Source of the DNA: Brachionus rotundiformis
Lineage: Eukaryota; Rotifera; Eurotatoria; Ploima; Brachionidae
Direction of reading: 5' to 3'
Assembly (NCBI GenBank): GCA_016802295.1
Contig: JAESIW010000180.1
Location: 3,827,975-3,891,974 of the forward strand
Length of the DNA stretch: 64,000 nt
The position numbers and the translations under genes were made by a program. The first letter of the stretch is position 1; each line of letters starts with the position of its first letter. Positions 1-12,700 of this stretch are shown one piece after another. The notes under the pieces are model-generated. The model saw only the letters and a program-made list of their open reading frames with translations, made no database searches and had not been told where the DNA came from.

Positions 1-795
1 TTTAGATTTATATGATTAATTTATTTACTTGAATTTTTATATTTTTTTAAACATTAACTAGAAAAGCTTTAAAACTGAGACAATAATTCTAGGATTTAAA
101 AATTTTTTTAATAGAAAGGTGCCTTTATATTCTGAATCATTAATTTTTTTTTTCGCAGTCAAAAAAAAGTTTTATTTAATCTTAATAAATGAATTAAAAA
201 TTTCAAGTTTTTAAATTCTGGAATTTTAGAATTTTTTTTAAAGAAAGCAATAAATTTTTAAATATTATAATTATAAATATGCGTTTACTTTTTCACTCTT
301 TTAAATTTTTCTCTTCTCATTTGATTTTTGGATCTTATTTTCAAAATTTTGAATTTATCTTTTTAAAAGATGATTAATGAATAAAAAATTATTTTTTTCT
401 TTTTAAGATTTTGAAAAAAAATACATTTAAAGTATTTAAAAAACATCTTTTCTGACTTATAATAATATAGTAAGACGGTATAAGGTGATAAGCCACCTGG
501 TTAGATAGAAAGTTATCAAAATTAAAAAATCAATTTGATAAGCTAAGTAATCTAAAATGATCTTTAAATTTAAAAAATGTATCATGTAGATTAATAAGAG
601 AAAGGTATTCCGAATTCAATATCTGTAAACATTTTTTTTAATCCATCTGATAAAGGAGGAACAAATTTTAATAAATATACAATAAAATAATTAAAGATCT
701 TTTTTTAATCATACTAATAAAAGTTTAAGTTCTTAATGAATAGCCAACGGTCTAAATGTTGAATTTTTTACAATAAATTTTTTTAAAATTTCAAG
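1..795. other. Intergenic region upstream of the hybrid synthase
   Basis: I found no gene in this AT-rich stretch. It is the 5' flank of the hybrid synthase. A T-rich run ends in an AG dinucleotide at 794-795, directly against the ATG at 796, which is compatible with a cis or trans splice acceptor. No other promoter element was recognised with confidence. Confidence 0.6.
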
Positions 796-3700
796 ATGAA
801 TACAAAAGATTTCATTAACGCAATTATTGAAGGTGATTTGAAAAAAATCAAGCAAATTGTAGGAAACGGATTAGATCCGAATTCTCTAATGAGTGAAAAT
901 AAATCACCACTTCAAATTGCAGTCGATCATAGACAAAATGAGATAATTAAATATTTATTGCAATTAAAAAAAAAATCTTCAATTTGTAAAAACATTGAGC
1001 CAAAACCTAGTAATTTAATAATTGAAGAAATCAATAGTTTTCATGATTATGTAGCAGTTGTTGGTATCGGGTGTCGTTTTCCTGGCGGTGCTGACACTCC
1101 TGCAAAATTTTGGAAAATATTCGAGAAAAATATTGATGTTACAAGCGAGATACCTTTAACTAGATGGAACAATGATTTTTATTTTGATGCTGATAAGAAT
1201 TCCCCAGGAAAAATTTATACCAAATATGGATCTTTTATTAATCAACCAATAGATGAATTTGATGCCAATTTTTTTAAGATAAATCCAAGGGAAGCAAAAA
1301 TGATGGATCCACAACAAAGGTTACTTTTAGAAGTGACTTATGAGGCTTTCGAAAATGCAGGAATAGCCACTGACCAATTGTTAGATTCACAGACTGGTGT
1401 ATTCATTGGTGCTATGGCTAACGACTACCATCATTTAATATATGAAAATGGCGCAGGCTCTAGTCAATACGTTGCAACTGGTAATATTGAAAGTGTTCTG
1501 TCTGGAAGACTATCTTATTTTTTTGGGTTTAATGGACCCTCTCTGACCATAAATACAGCATGTTCTTCATCGCTAGTTTCATTAAGTCTAGCATGCAATA
1601 GTATTTTAGGAGATGAATGCAACTTAGCCATAGCTGGAGGAATAAATATGATACTTTCACCAAATATGATGATAAATGCATGTCAGACTAACCTCCTATC
1701 AATTGATGGTCACTGTAAATCGTTTGACGATAAAGCTGATGGTTATGTAAGAGGAGAAGGATGTGGAATAGTAATTCTTAAAAAATTATCAGATGCATTG
1801 AATGAAGGAGATAAAATATATGCATTAATAAGAGGAAATGCAATTAACCAAGATGGAGCAAGTACAGGTCTAACGGTTCCTAGTAAAAAAGCTCAAGAAA
1901 AATTGATTAAAAGGGCATTAAAAAATGCAAATTTGAAAAGCTTTGATATTGATTATATTGAAGCTCATGGAACTGGAACCAGCCTTGGTGATCCTATTGA
2001 AATAAATGCTATTTCAAATATATTTGAAAAGGAAAGGAAAAATGAAATAAAGATATCAACTGCAAAATCAAACATTGGACATTTAGAGGCGGCGGCAGGG
2101 ATAGCTGGTCTAATAAAAGCAATTTTTTCAATTGAAGAAAATAAAATAACTAAGAATATTCACCTAAAAGATATAAATAAAAATATTATTATTGACGAAA
2201 AAAAAATAAATATTTTAAGAGAAAATGTAGAGTGGCCAAGAACGAATAGAAAAAGAAGAGCTGGAATATCTTCGTTTGGTTTTAGTGGTACCAATGCACA
2301 TGTGATAATTGAAGAAGCTCCTGAAATTAAGAAAGATGTTGAAACAACTTTAAAAAATCAATGGTCAAAAATGTGTTCAAAATACAATTATCTATTTGAC
2401 AACATTGAATGTAATGAGTTTAGAGAGTACAAGAAAAATAGTCATGTTTTGGTTCTATCTGCACGAAATGAACAAGCTTTGAATGATTTGCAAAATAAAT
2501 ATGTTGAATTTTTAAAAGAATTGAAACAAAATCATAATAAAGATGGTGATGATAATTTGGAACAAGATGTTTGTTTTACTGCTAGTGTTGGTAGAAATCA
2601 TTTTAATGAAGAACGAATTGCATTTGTATTTGAAAATTTAAGTGAACTGGAACAACAATTGTTTAACAATGTTAACAATAATAATGGTAATAATAATAAT
2701 AATAATAAAATAGTAAAAAAGTCAACAAAAATGAACAAAAACAATTCAAAAGTTGCATTTTTATTTACTGGACAAGGAAGTCAATATGCTCGAATGAGCT
2801 ATGGCTTATATGAATCAAATTTAGTATTCAGAACATTGATTAACAATTGTGATCAAATTTTAAGTAAACATTTGAGTTCACCTAAACTGGTCGATATTTT
2901 ATACGGAAACAGCTCAAATGAGTATTTGAATGATACACAATATGCACAAGTAGCTCTTTTTTCTCTTGAATATTGTTTGGCATGTTTGTGGCGTTCATTT
3001 GGTATTGAATGTGATGTTGTAATGGGACATAGTATTGGCGAATATGTTGCTTGTGTTTTAAGTGGTTGTATTAGTTTGGAAGATGGCATCAAGTTGACTT
3101 ACATGCGTGGTAAATTAATGAAACAAACCCAACAAGGTAAAATGATTGCTGTTCTATTTGATTTGAATAGAATCGAAAATTTAATTCTACAATTTGGCAA
3201 AAGAGTAGATATTGCTGGTGTAAATAGTAGAAAACAAATAGTTATATCAGGTTGTGAAAATGATATTGATGAATTTGGTAAATTATTGGTCGATAATGGT
3301 TGTACATCAGTCAGAGAATTGAATACAAATAAAGCTTTTCATTCAAGATACATGGATTCTATAGTTGATGAATTTGATCAATATGCCAAAACAATTGAAT
3401 ACAAGACCAAATCATATCTAAACAATAGCATTGTTTGGATATCGACTTTTGATGGATTAAAAGAGAAAAATTCCAATTTTGTTCTAACAAGCAAACATTG
3501 GACAAATCAATTGAGAAACAAAGTTGATTTTTATGGATCAATGCGAATATTAAACGAAATGAATGTAACTTGTTACATTGAAATAGGACCAAATCAAATA
3601 TTGACCAAGTTGGCTCAACAGTGTCTGCATGAACATCCAACAACAGACAATAAAGATAAAAATATTCTGTGGCTGAATTCATTGAAATCAAAAGTAAACG

Positions 3701-6700
3701 ATATGGTTGAATTGGAATCCAATTTAGCCAAATGGTATGTAAATGGTGGTCATGTTGATTGGCAAAATTTTCATTCATCTTATGTTTCTAAAAGAATAGT
3801 TCTTCCAACCTATGCTTTTCAGAGGCAGTCTTATTGGTTTGATAAGAATGAAACCAAGAAACTTACAAATAATATTGACGAAGATAATCAATTATTGGAC
3901 TCAATTGATTCTAGAGATAATACTAATGTGACAAATTTAAATCATCCACTACTGGGTAATTTTTTGTGTTTTTCATCTAATCACAATGAATACTTATTTG
4001 AACACACAATTAACACAAACAAAAGCCAGCATTCTTATCTTCTTGACCACAAAATATTCGATAAATCTATTTATCCAGGAGCTTGTTTCATCGAAATGAT
4101 TTATTCAGCAGCTTTTTATATTGGCAAACTGTTGTTCACATACGACGATCAAATAGATATTTCCATAAATGAAATAAATTTTTTATCAGCTCTCTATCTG
4201 ATTCCCAATCAATCATTTATTTTACAAACTATTGTGGTTCCAAAGTCAAATGATGAAACAAATTTTGATTTTTTTATCTATAGTAAAAAAATAACTTCAT
4301 CAAATTCTAAATTCAGCAGTGACAATTCAATAATGCATTCGAAAGGTAATTTGTATCTAGGATTGAAAAGTAGTAAACAAAAATCTTTAAACATAAATTT
4401 AAACTCTATTCGAAATCGTTGTATCCAATCTTTGGATCCTGATCAAGTTTATCAAAGTATTTCAACTAATGGCATAAACTATGGTCCATTATTCAGGCCT
4501 ATAAAAAAATTCCATTTCAATAAAAATGAGGCTTATTCAGTTTTAGATAGCTCCTATTTTCTTTTTAATTCAAAATATTCCTTAAGTCCTATATTGATAG
4601 ACGGGTGTTTACAAGTATTAGCTTCTTTATTTATCAAACAAATCCAATATACTGACCTCCATGTACCTTATTTAATTAAAAATGTTCAAATTTTTAAAAA
4701 ATATATCAAAGATGATTTAATAGTTGCTTGCTACACAAAAAATCCTAATGAGAAAGAACTAAAAGGCGATGTTTTTGTTTTTGATAAAAATGAAGAACTA
4801 TTAATTTCATTTAATGATGTTACCATTAAAAAATTCAAAAATAGTGAATTTGAAAATATAAGTAATTTCAGCAATTATTTTTATAATGATACTTGGAAGC
4901 TGTACAAAACTTACTCAAATCCTTCAGCAGACTTTAATATGGCACATAAGATTGTTCAATTATTGGAACCACTTGATGATCGGTGTAATTTTATTTTGAG
5001 CGAAAGTAAAGATAAAATGGTACTAATTCGCAACTATCTTGACCAATTATCTTTATTCTATATCAAAAAATTATTTAATTATATCAACAAGGAATCATAT
5101 TCCGAGGTGAGTAGTATATTACCAAAATATGGCAAGCTTTTAAATAAACTTTCGCTTGTTTCCAAAGAAAATTTGAATTACATAAGTAAATTTTCTGAAT
5201 CAGAAATTTTAAAAGAAATAGAAGAAAATAACCTATTAAATGAATCAGAGATTCAAACACTTATTCGTTGTGGCTCTCGATTGACCAATGTTTTAACTGG
5301 CAAAATAGACCCATTAACTTTATTATTCCCTCAAAATGAGTCAGAAAAAAGTGCAAAAGATATTTATAAAGAATCAGTGTATTCTTTAAGTGCTAATAGA
5401 ATGATCGCTTCAATCATTTATGAAATATTTAATTCAAAAAAGTCTACCAATGTTCTTCGTATATTGGAAATTGGAGCAGGAACTGGTGCAACAACACACC
5501 ATGTATTAAACATGTTGGATAAATTTGATCTGAATGTTGAATACACATATACTGATTTATCTCCAAGTTTTTTCAATGAAAGTCGAAACGAATTGTCAAA
5601 GTATAAAACAAAACTGGAATTTAAAATTCTTGACATTGAAAAAGATCCGTGTCTACAAGATTTCCAAAAATCCAATTTTCACTTAGTAATAGCCAGCAAT
5701 GTTCTTCACGCAACCAAAGACTTAAATAAAACATTAATTAATGTCCAAAGCTTACTAATAAACTCGGGCATTTTAATAATATCCGAAACAGTTGACGATA
5801 TGATCTGGTTAGACTTGACGTTTGGTCTATTAGATGGATGGTGGATTTTCAAAGACTCAAGACAAAATGCTATTATTAACTGTCAAAAATGGAATACAAT
5901 ATTGGAAGCAAATGATTTTAAATTGAACAAATTTTTTGGTGATCAGCAAACTGTTATCTTGTCTTATTATGAAAAAAATTTAAAAAAACACAAAGATAAA
6001 GTTGACTGGATTGTATTTACTGATGAAAAAATTCAGTGTGATTTTTTTGAACAGAATGAGGAAGTAATCAATGTATTTAGAAGTGAACATAACGAAAAAA
6101 TAAATGATAGAGAATACAAATTATCTTTTGATTATGAGCATTTAAAACATTTTTTTGACAATATTGACAAGACAAATTTAAAAGGAGTTATGTGGTTTTT
6201 AAAAAAAAGCCTCAAAAAAATGGATGATATTGCTGATTATTTAAAAATTAATTGCATGAGTTTAATAAATTTGTACAAGATTTTACATTCAAATAAGCTA
6301 GAGCTTAGTAAATTTTTTATCATAACTCACAGGGCTGTCTATGACTCGGTTCACCCAGAGCAAACTGTCTTATGGGCTCTAGGCAAGGCAATTCAAAACG
6401 AAGATCCAAATTTAAATTGTATTTTGATTGATTTTGATCAAAATGAATATTCCTACTCGATCCTCAGATCTATATACAATCAAGAGAAAATAGTTGAAAA
6501 TAGAATAGCAATTAGAAATCAAAGTTTATATGTGTCAAGACTTGAAAGACAAGAATTGAAAATAGATAAATTTGAATTTGACCAGAGTGAAAAAGAGGCA
6601 ACATTTTTGATTACAGGTAGTACTGGTGGCTTAGGACAAGCATTAATAGAATGGCTGATTTCAAAAGGAATCAAGCACTTGGCATTGATTAGCAGAAGTG

Positions 6701-9700
6701 AGCTGGACCATACCCAAGCTGAGAAACTGAATAAAATTACTCAATGTGATATAAAACAGTATAAATGTGACGTAAGTGATAAGGAAAAACTCTCAGATAT
6801 AATTAAAAATATAGAAAAATATCAAATGAAGATATGCGGAATTTTTCATCTTTCAGGTCTTTTGGACGATGGTACACTAGAAAACCAAAATTGGTTTAAA
6901 TTTGAAAATGTTTTCAAGGCTAAAATATATGGTGCAATTAATCTTCATGAATTATCGATTCAATTAAATTTAAAATATTTTATTATATTTTCTTCCATGG
7001 CGTCATTTTTTGCCTCGATTGGACAAGCGAACCATGTGTGTGCAAATTCATTTTGTGATAGTCTAATTAGGCACCGTCGCGAAATGGGTCTGCCAGGACA
7101 AACAATCAACTGGGGCTATTGGTCTCAAATTGGTAGTGCGGCTACTATCGGAGCCGATCGATATGGAAAATTGAGAGGAATCGATTCAATTTCAAAAGAA
7201 AATGGATTTACAATACTGGAAGCTATCATGAGTAAGAATGTAGAGCAAATTGGTGTTTGTCCAATTGATTGGAAATTGTACTTCAAAAAAGAGCAATTAG
7301 AAAATATGTGGCTTGAGGATTTTTTTCATCATCGAAACACAACCATTAAAAAAAGCATTAACATTGATTCAAAATATTTGACCAATATGAGCAAATTGGA
7401 AATTTCTGATTACAAAGACCAAAAGTTAATTATTAAAGAAGCAATTATAAATGATTTGAAATCATTATTGCTTCTTCCCGATGATTATGAAATAGATGAA
7501 TATAAGGGCTTTTTGGATCTGGGAATGGATTCTTTAGTTATTACCAAATTTAGAAATAGTTTACAATTATACTTGGAAAAAATGAACTATAATATTAAAC
7601 TTTCGCCAAATCTTGTTTTTGAAAAATCTAATTTGAATTCCCTTGTCGAGTACTTAACAAATTTGGTATCCAAAAGCACAGAAAAAAAGAAAAAAGACAT
7701 TATGGATAAAAATTTATTGGAAAAATCTATTGCAGTAATTGGAATGAGCTGTTTGTTTCCTGGAGAAGTTGATTCGCCTGAAAAATTTTGGAATGTTTTA
7801 ATTAATAGTGAAGACACTGTTTGTCAAGTGCCAAAACAAAGATGGAATATTGACGACTATTATGATGTCGATCCAAATAAACCTGGAAAAATTTATACAA
7901 AATATGGTGCATTTTTGAAAAATGATATAAGTTTGTTTGATGCTGAATTTTTTAAAATAAATAAAGAAGAGGCATGTTTCATGGATCCACAACAAAGGAT
8001 TTTGCTTGAAAAAACATGGGAAGCATTAGAAAGATCTGGAACAGCACTTGAAGAAATTAAAAGTAAAAGAACTTCAGTCTTTTTGGGCATTGGCTCAAAT
8101 GAATATGGTAATTTGTTAATGAAGCATCAAGGTATTGAAAACATAAGCAAATATCAACCAACTGGAAATAATCCAAGTGCTACTGGTGGTCGACTGTCCT
8201 ATTTTTTAGGAATTACAGGATCAAATATATCAATAAATACAGCTTGTTCATCATCCTTAGTTGCTGTTCATTTAGCTTGTCAATCAATTTTAAATGGTGA
8301 ATCGGATATATGTATAGTTGCGGGAGTAAATTTAATCTTTTTACCAGAGTTAATGGTGCAATATTGTAAGATAAGAATGCTGGCTCAAGATGGTATATGT
8401 CGAGTCTTTGATAATTCAGCCCAAGGTTTTGTTAGAGGCGAAGGATGTGGAGTAATCGTAATGAAAAGTCTAAAGGAAGCCATTGAAGATTCAAATAATA
8501 TTGAATGTATAATAAAATCATCAGCAGTTAATCAAGATGGAGCAAGTGCTAGTCTAATGGCACCGAACTCGTTGTCACAAATAGATTTAATGAAAGAAAC
8601 ATTAAAAAAAAGTGGTCTAAATCCAAACCAAATAGATTATATAGAAGCCCATGGAACAGGCACTGCATTAGGGGATCCAGTTGAGATTGAAGCAATCAGT
8701 GAAGTACATAATGAAGCAAGAGAAAAGCCTTTATTTGTTGGCTCAGTAAAGTCAAATTTAGGACACTTGGAAGCTGCTGCTGGAATAGCAGGTTTAATAA
8801 AAGCATCACTTTCTTTGAATAAATGTCAAATTCCGGCTAATATGCATCTAAAAGATATAAATAAAAATATTATTATTGACGAAAAAAAAATAAATATTTT
8901 AAGAGAAAATGTAGAGTGGCCAAGAACGAATAGAAAAAGAAGAGCTGGAATATCTTCGTTTGGTTTTAGTGGTACCAATGCACATGTGATAATTGAAGAA
9001 GCTCCTGAAATTAAGAAAGATGTTGAAACAACTTTAAAAAATCAATGGTCAAAAATGTGTTCAAAATACAATTATCTATTTGACAACATTGAATGTAATG
9101 AGTTTAGAGAGTACAAGAAAAATAGTCATGTTTTGGTTCTATCTGCACGAAATGAACAAGCTTTGAATGATTTGCAAAATAAATATGTTGAATTTTTAAA
9201 AGAATTGAAACAAAATCATAATAAAGATGGTGATGATAATTTGGAACAAGATGTTTGTTTTACTGCTAGTGTTGGTAGAAATCATTTTAATGAAGAACGA
9301 ATTGCATTTGTATTTGAAAATTTAAGTGAACTGGAACAACAATTGTTTAACAATGTTAACAATAATAATGGTAATAATAATAATAATAATAAAATAGTAA
9401 AAAAGTCAACAAAAATGAACAAAAACAATTCAAAAGTTGCATTTTTATTTACTGGACAAGGAAGTCAATATGCTCGAATGAGCTATGGCTTATATGAATC
9501 AAATTTAGTATTCAGAACATTGATTAACAATTGTGATCAAATTTTAAGTAAACATTTGAGTTCACCTAAACTGGTCGATATTTTATACGGAAACAGCTCA
9601 AATGAGTATTTGAATGATACACAATATGCACAAGTAGCTCTTTTTTCTCTTGAATATTGTTTGGCATGTTTGTGGCGTTCATTTGGTATTGAATGTGATG

Positions 9701-12700
9701 TTGTAATGGGACATAGTATTGGCGAATATGTTGCTTGTGTTTTAAGTGGTTGTATTAGTTTGGAAGATGGCATCAAGTTGACTTACATGCGTGGTAAATT
9801 AATGAAACAAACCCAACAAGGTAAAATGATTGCTGTTCTATTTGATTTGAATAGAATCGAAAATTTAATTCTACAATTTGGCAAAAGAGTAGATATTGCT
9901 GGTGTAAATAGTAGAAAACAAATAGTTATATCAGGTTGTGAAAATGATATTGATGAATTTGGTAAATTATTGGTCGATAATGGTTGTACATCAGTCAGAG
10001 AATTGAATACAAATAAAGCTTTTCATTCAAGATACATGGATTCTATAGTTGATGAATTTGATCAATATGCCAAAACAATTGAATACAAGACCAAATCATA
10101 TCTAAACAATAGCATTGTTTGGATATCGACTTTTGATGGATTAAAAGAGAAAAATTCCAATTTTGTTCTAACAAGCAAACATTGGACAAATCAATTGAGA
10201 AACAAAGTTGATTTTTATGGATCAATGCAAATATTAAACGAAATGAATGTAACTTGTTACATTGAAATAGGACCAAATCAAATATTGACCAAATTGGCTC
10301 AACAGTGTCTGCATGAACAACAAACAATAGACAATAAAGATAAAAATATTCTGTGGCTGAATTCATTGAAATCAAAAGTAAACGATATGGTTGAATTGGA
10401 ATCCAATTTAGCCAAATGGTATGTAAATGGTGGTCATGTTGATTGGCAACATTTTCATTCATCTTATGTTTCTAAAAGAATAGTTCTTCCAACCTATGCT
10501 TTTCAGAGGCAGCCTTATTGGCCTCCTTTTTTAGATCATTCAGAAAAAGGAACCACAACTGATTCAAATTTTCAATATTTCATGCCTGAAAAAAAAGACA
10601 TAGATTTCTTCATTGAAATTTTATACGATCTTTTGGATAATAATGATATAGATATGAATTTGTCTTTCTTTGAAAATGGAGGTAATTCACTCAATGTTAC
10701 TGTTTTACAGTCACGTATCAGAAATCAATTTGGAATTGTTCTTTCTTTACTTGATTTACAATCTTTATCTCTTAATGAAATAAGTCAAAAATTTGATTTA
10801 ATAGAAGTTAATAACTTACCGATTCCATCTTTGGATGAACAATCTCGTTTTTTACCTTTTCCATTGACTGATATTCAATATGCTTATTGGATTGGTCGAC
10901 AGAAAATTTTTGGTCTTGGAAATGTTTCAGCTCATGGTTATCTGGAAGTAGATACTTCTGATTTAGATGTTACAAAATTTGAAGATTGTTTAAATTTTTT
11001 GATTGAAAGACATGACATGCTTAGAGTGAAAATATTGCCAGATGGTCTTCAACAGATTCATAAACAAGTAGATAAATATAATATAAAAATATATCATTTG
11101 AAATATAAGGATCAAATTAATGTTGAAAGGCAATTACAAAATCTTAGAGATGAGCTTTCTCATCAAGTAATTGATGCTAATAAATGGCCACTTTTTGATA
11201 TTCGCATCAGTGAAACAAATTCATTCTTTAGAATTCATTTAAGTTTTGATTCTCTTATTTTTGATATGTATAGTTTGAAAATTCTCCTTGACGAATGGTA
11301 CTTTTTATACCAACAACCCAAATTAGAATTAGATCCTTTAAGAATCACATTTAGAGATTACGTCTTATGGTATAACTCTGTACGTAAATCTGATCGTTAT
11401 TCAAAAGACAAGTCATACTGGATCAAAAAATTAGCTTCTATGCCTATGGGTCCTAATCTACCATTGGAAAAAAGACCAGAAGAATTAGAAAAACAAAAAT
11501 TTTCAAGATGTAATCGCATTATAAATTCTAACAAGTGGTCAAAAGTTAAAAATATTGCAAAAGATTATAAAATTAGTCCCACATCAGTTCTCTTAGCTTT
11601 TTTTTCATCAGTCCTTAGCAGATATAGTGAGTCAAGTGAATTCTTAATTAATCTTACCTTGTTTAGACGTGAAGATATCCACAAAGATATTCAAAAGGTT
11701 CTGGGTGACTTTACTGTTTTGGAAATTTTGGCAATTGATTTTGAAATACTTAGTTCCATGAACAAGAGCTTTTTGAGCGGTTTAAAACTGCTTCACAAGC
11801 GTCTTTGGGAGGATCTTGATCATTCTTTTTTCAATGGTATCGAAGTTCAGCGTGAACTTTTAAATTTAAATAAACAAAACAAAATTCAATCTATAGCACC
11901 CATTGTTTTTACCAGTTTACTTAATTATTCAGATAAAACAAAAGAGAATAATGCTAATGCATCATCGATTTGGCAACAATTTGGTGATGTAGCCTTTTCG
12001 ATTACCCAAACCCCTCAAATCTGGATCGATCACAAGACATTTGAAGCAAATGGAAATCTAGTTGTTGAATGGGATTACGTTGAGGGATTATTCAAAGAAA
12101 ACATGGTCGAAAGTATGCATTCGGCATATTGTGATTTGATAGAAAAATATGCTCAAATAGATTGGAATGAGCCATTAGCGGAAATTTTATCCACAGAACA
12201 AATTGATCAATTAATATGTTTTAATAAAACCAGTAGAATTTCGAATGATTTAACTCTTATCGAGCTAATCGAAAGACAATTTAATGAAAGTAGATACCAA
12301 ATAGCTGTAAGTTTTGGTGACAAGAGCATTACATATGGAGAGCTTGACCAATTGTCTAATCAGATAGGCTTTTTGTTAGGAAAAGTTTTGACGAGAAAAA
12401 ATGAACTAATTGGTATTTTAATGGAAAGATCAATAGAATTGGTTGCTTCTTTAGTTGGTATAATTAGAAAAGGGTGTGCCTTTTTACCATTAGATACAGA
12501 AAGTCCTTCAAGTCGATTAAATCTTATACTAGATGATAGTAAAATTAATGTCCTAATCAAACAAAAAAATCTAAGAAACGACTTAAAGTTTAATGGTGTT
12601 ACAATTGAAATTGATAATAATCTTTTTGAATTAAATGCTAAAAATCAAAAAGCAAATGTAAGCATGAATGATTTGGTATATGTTTTGTATACATCGGGAT

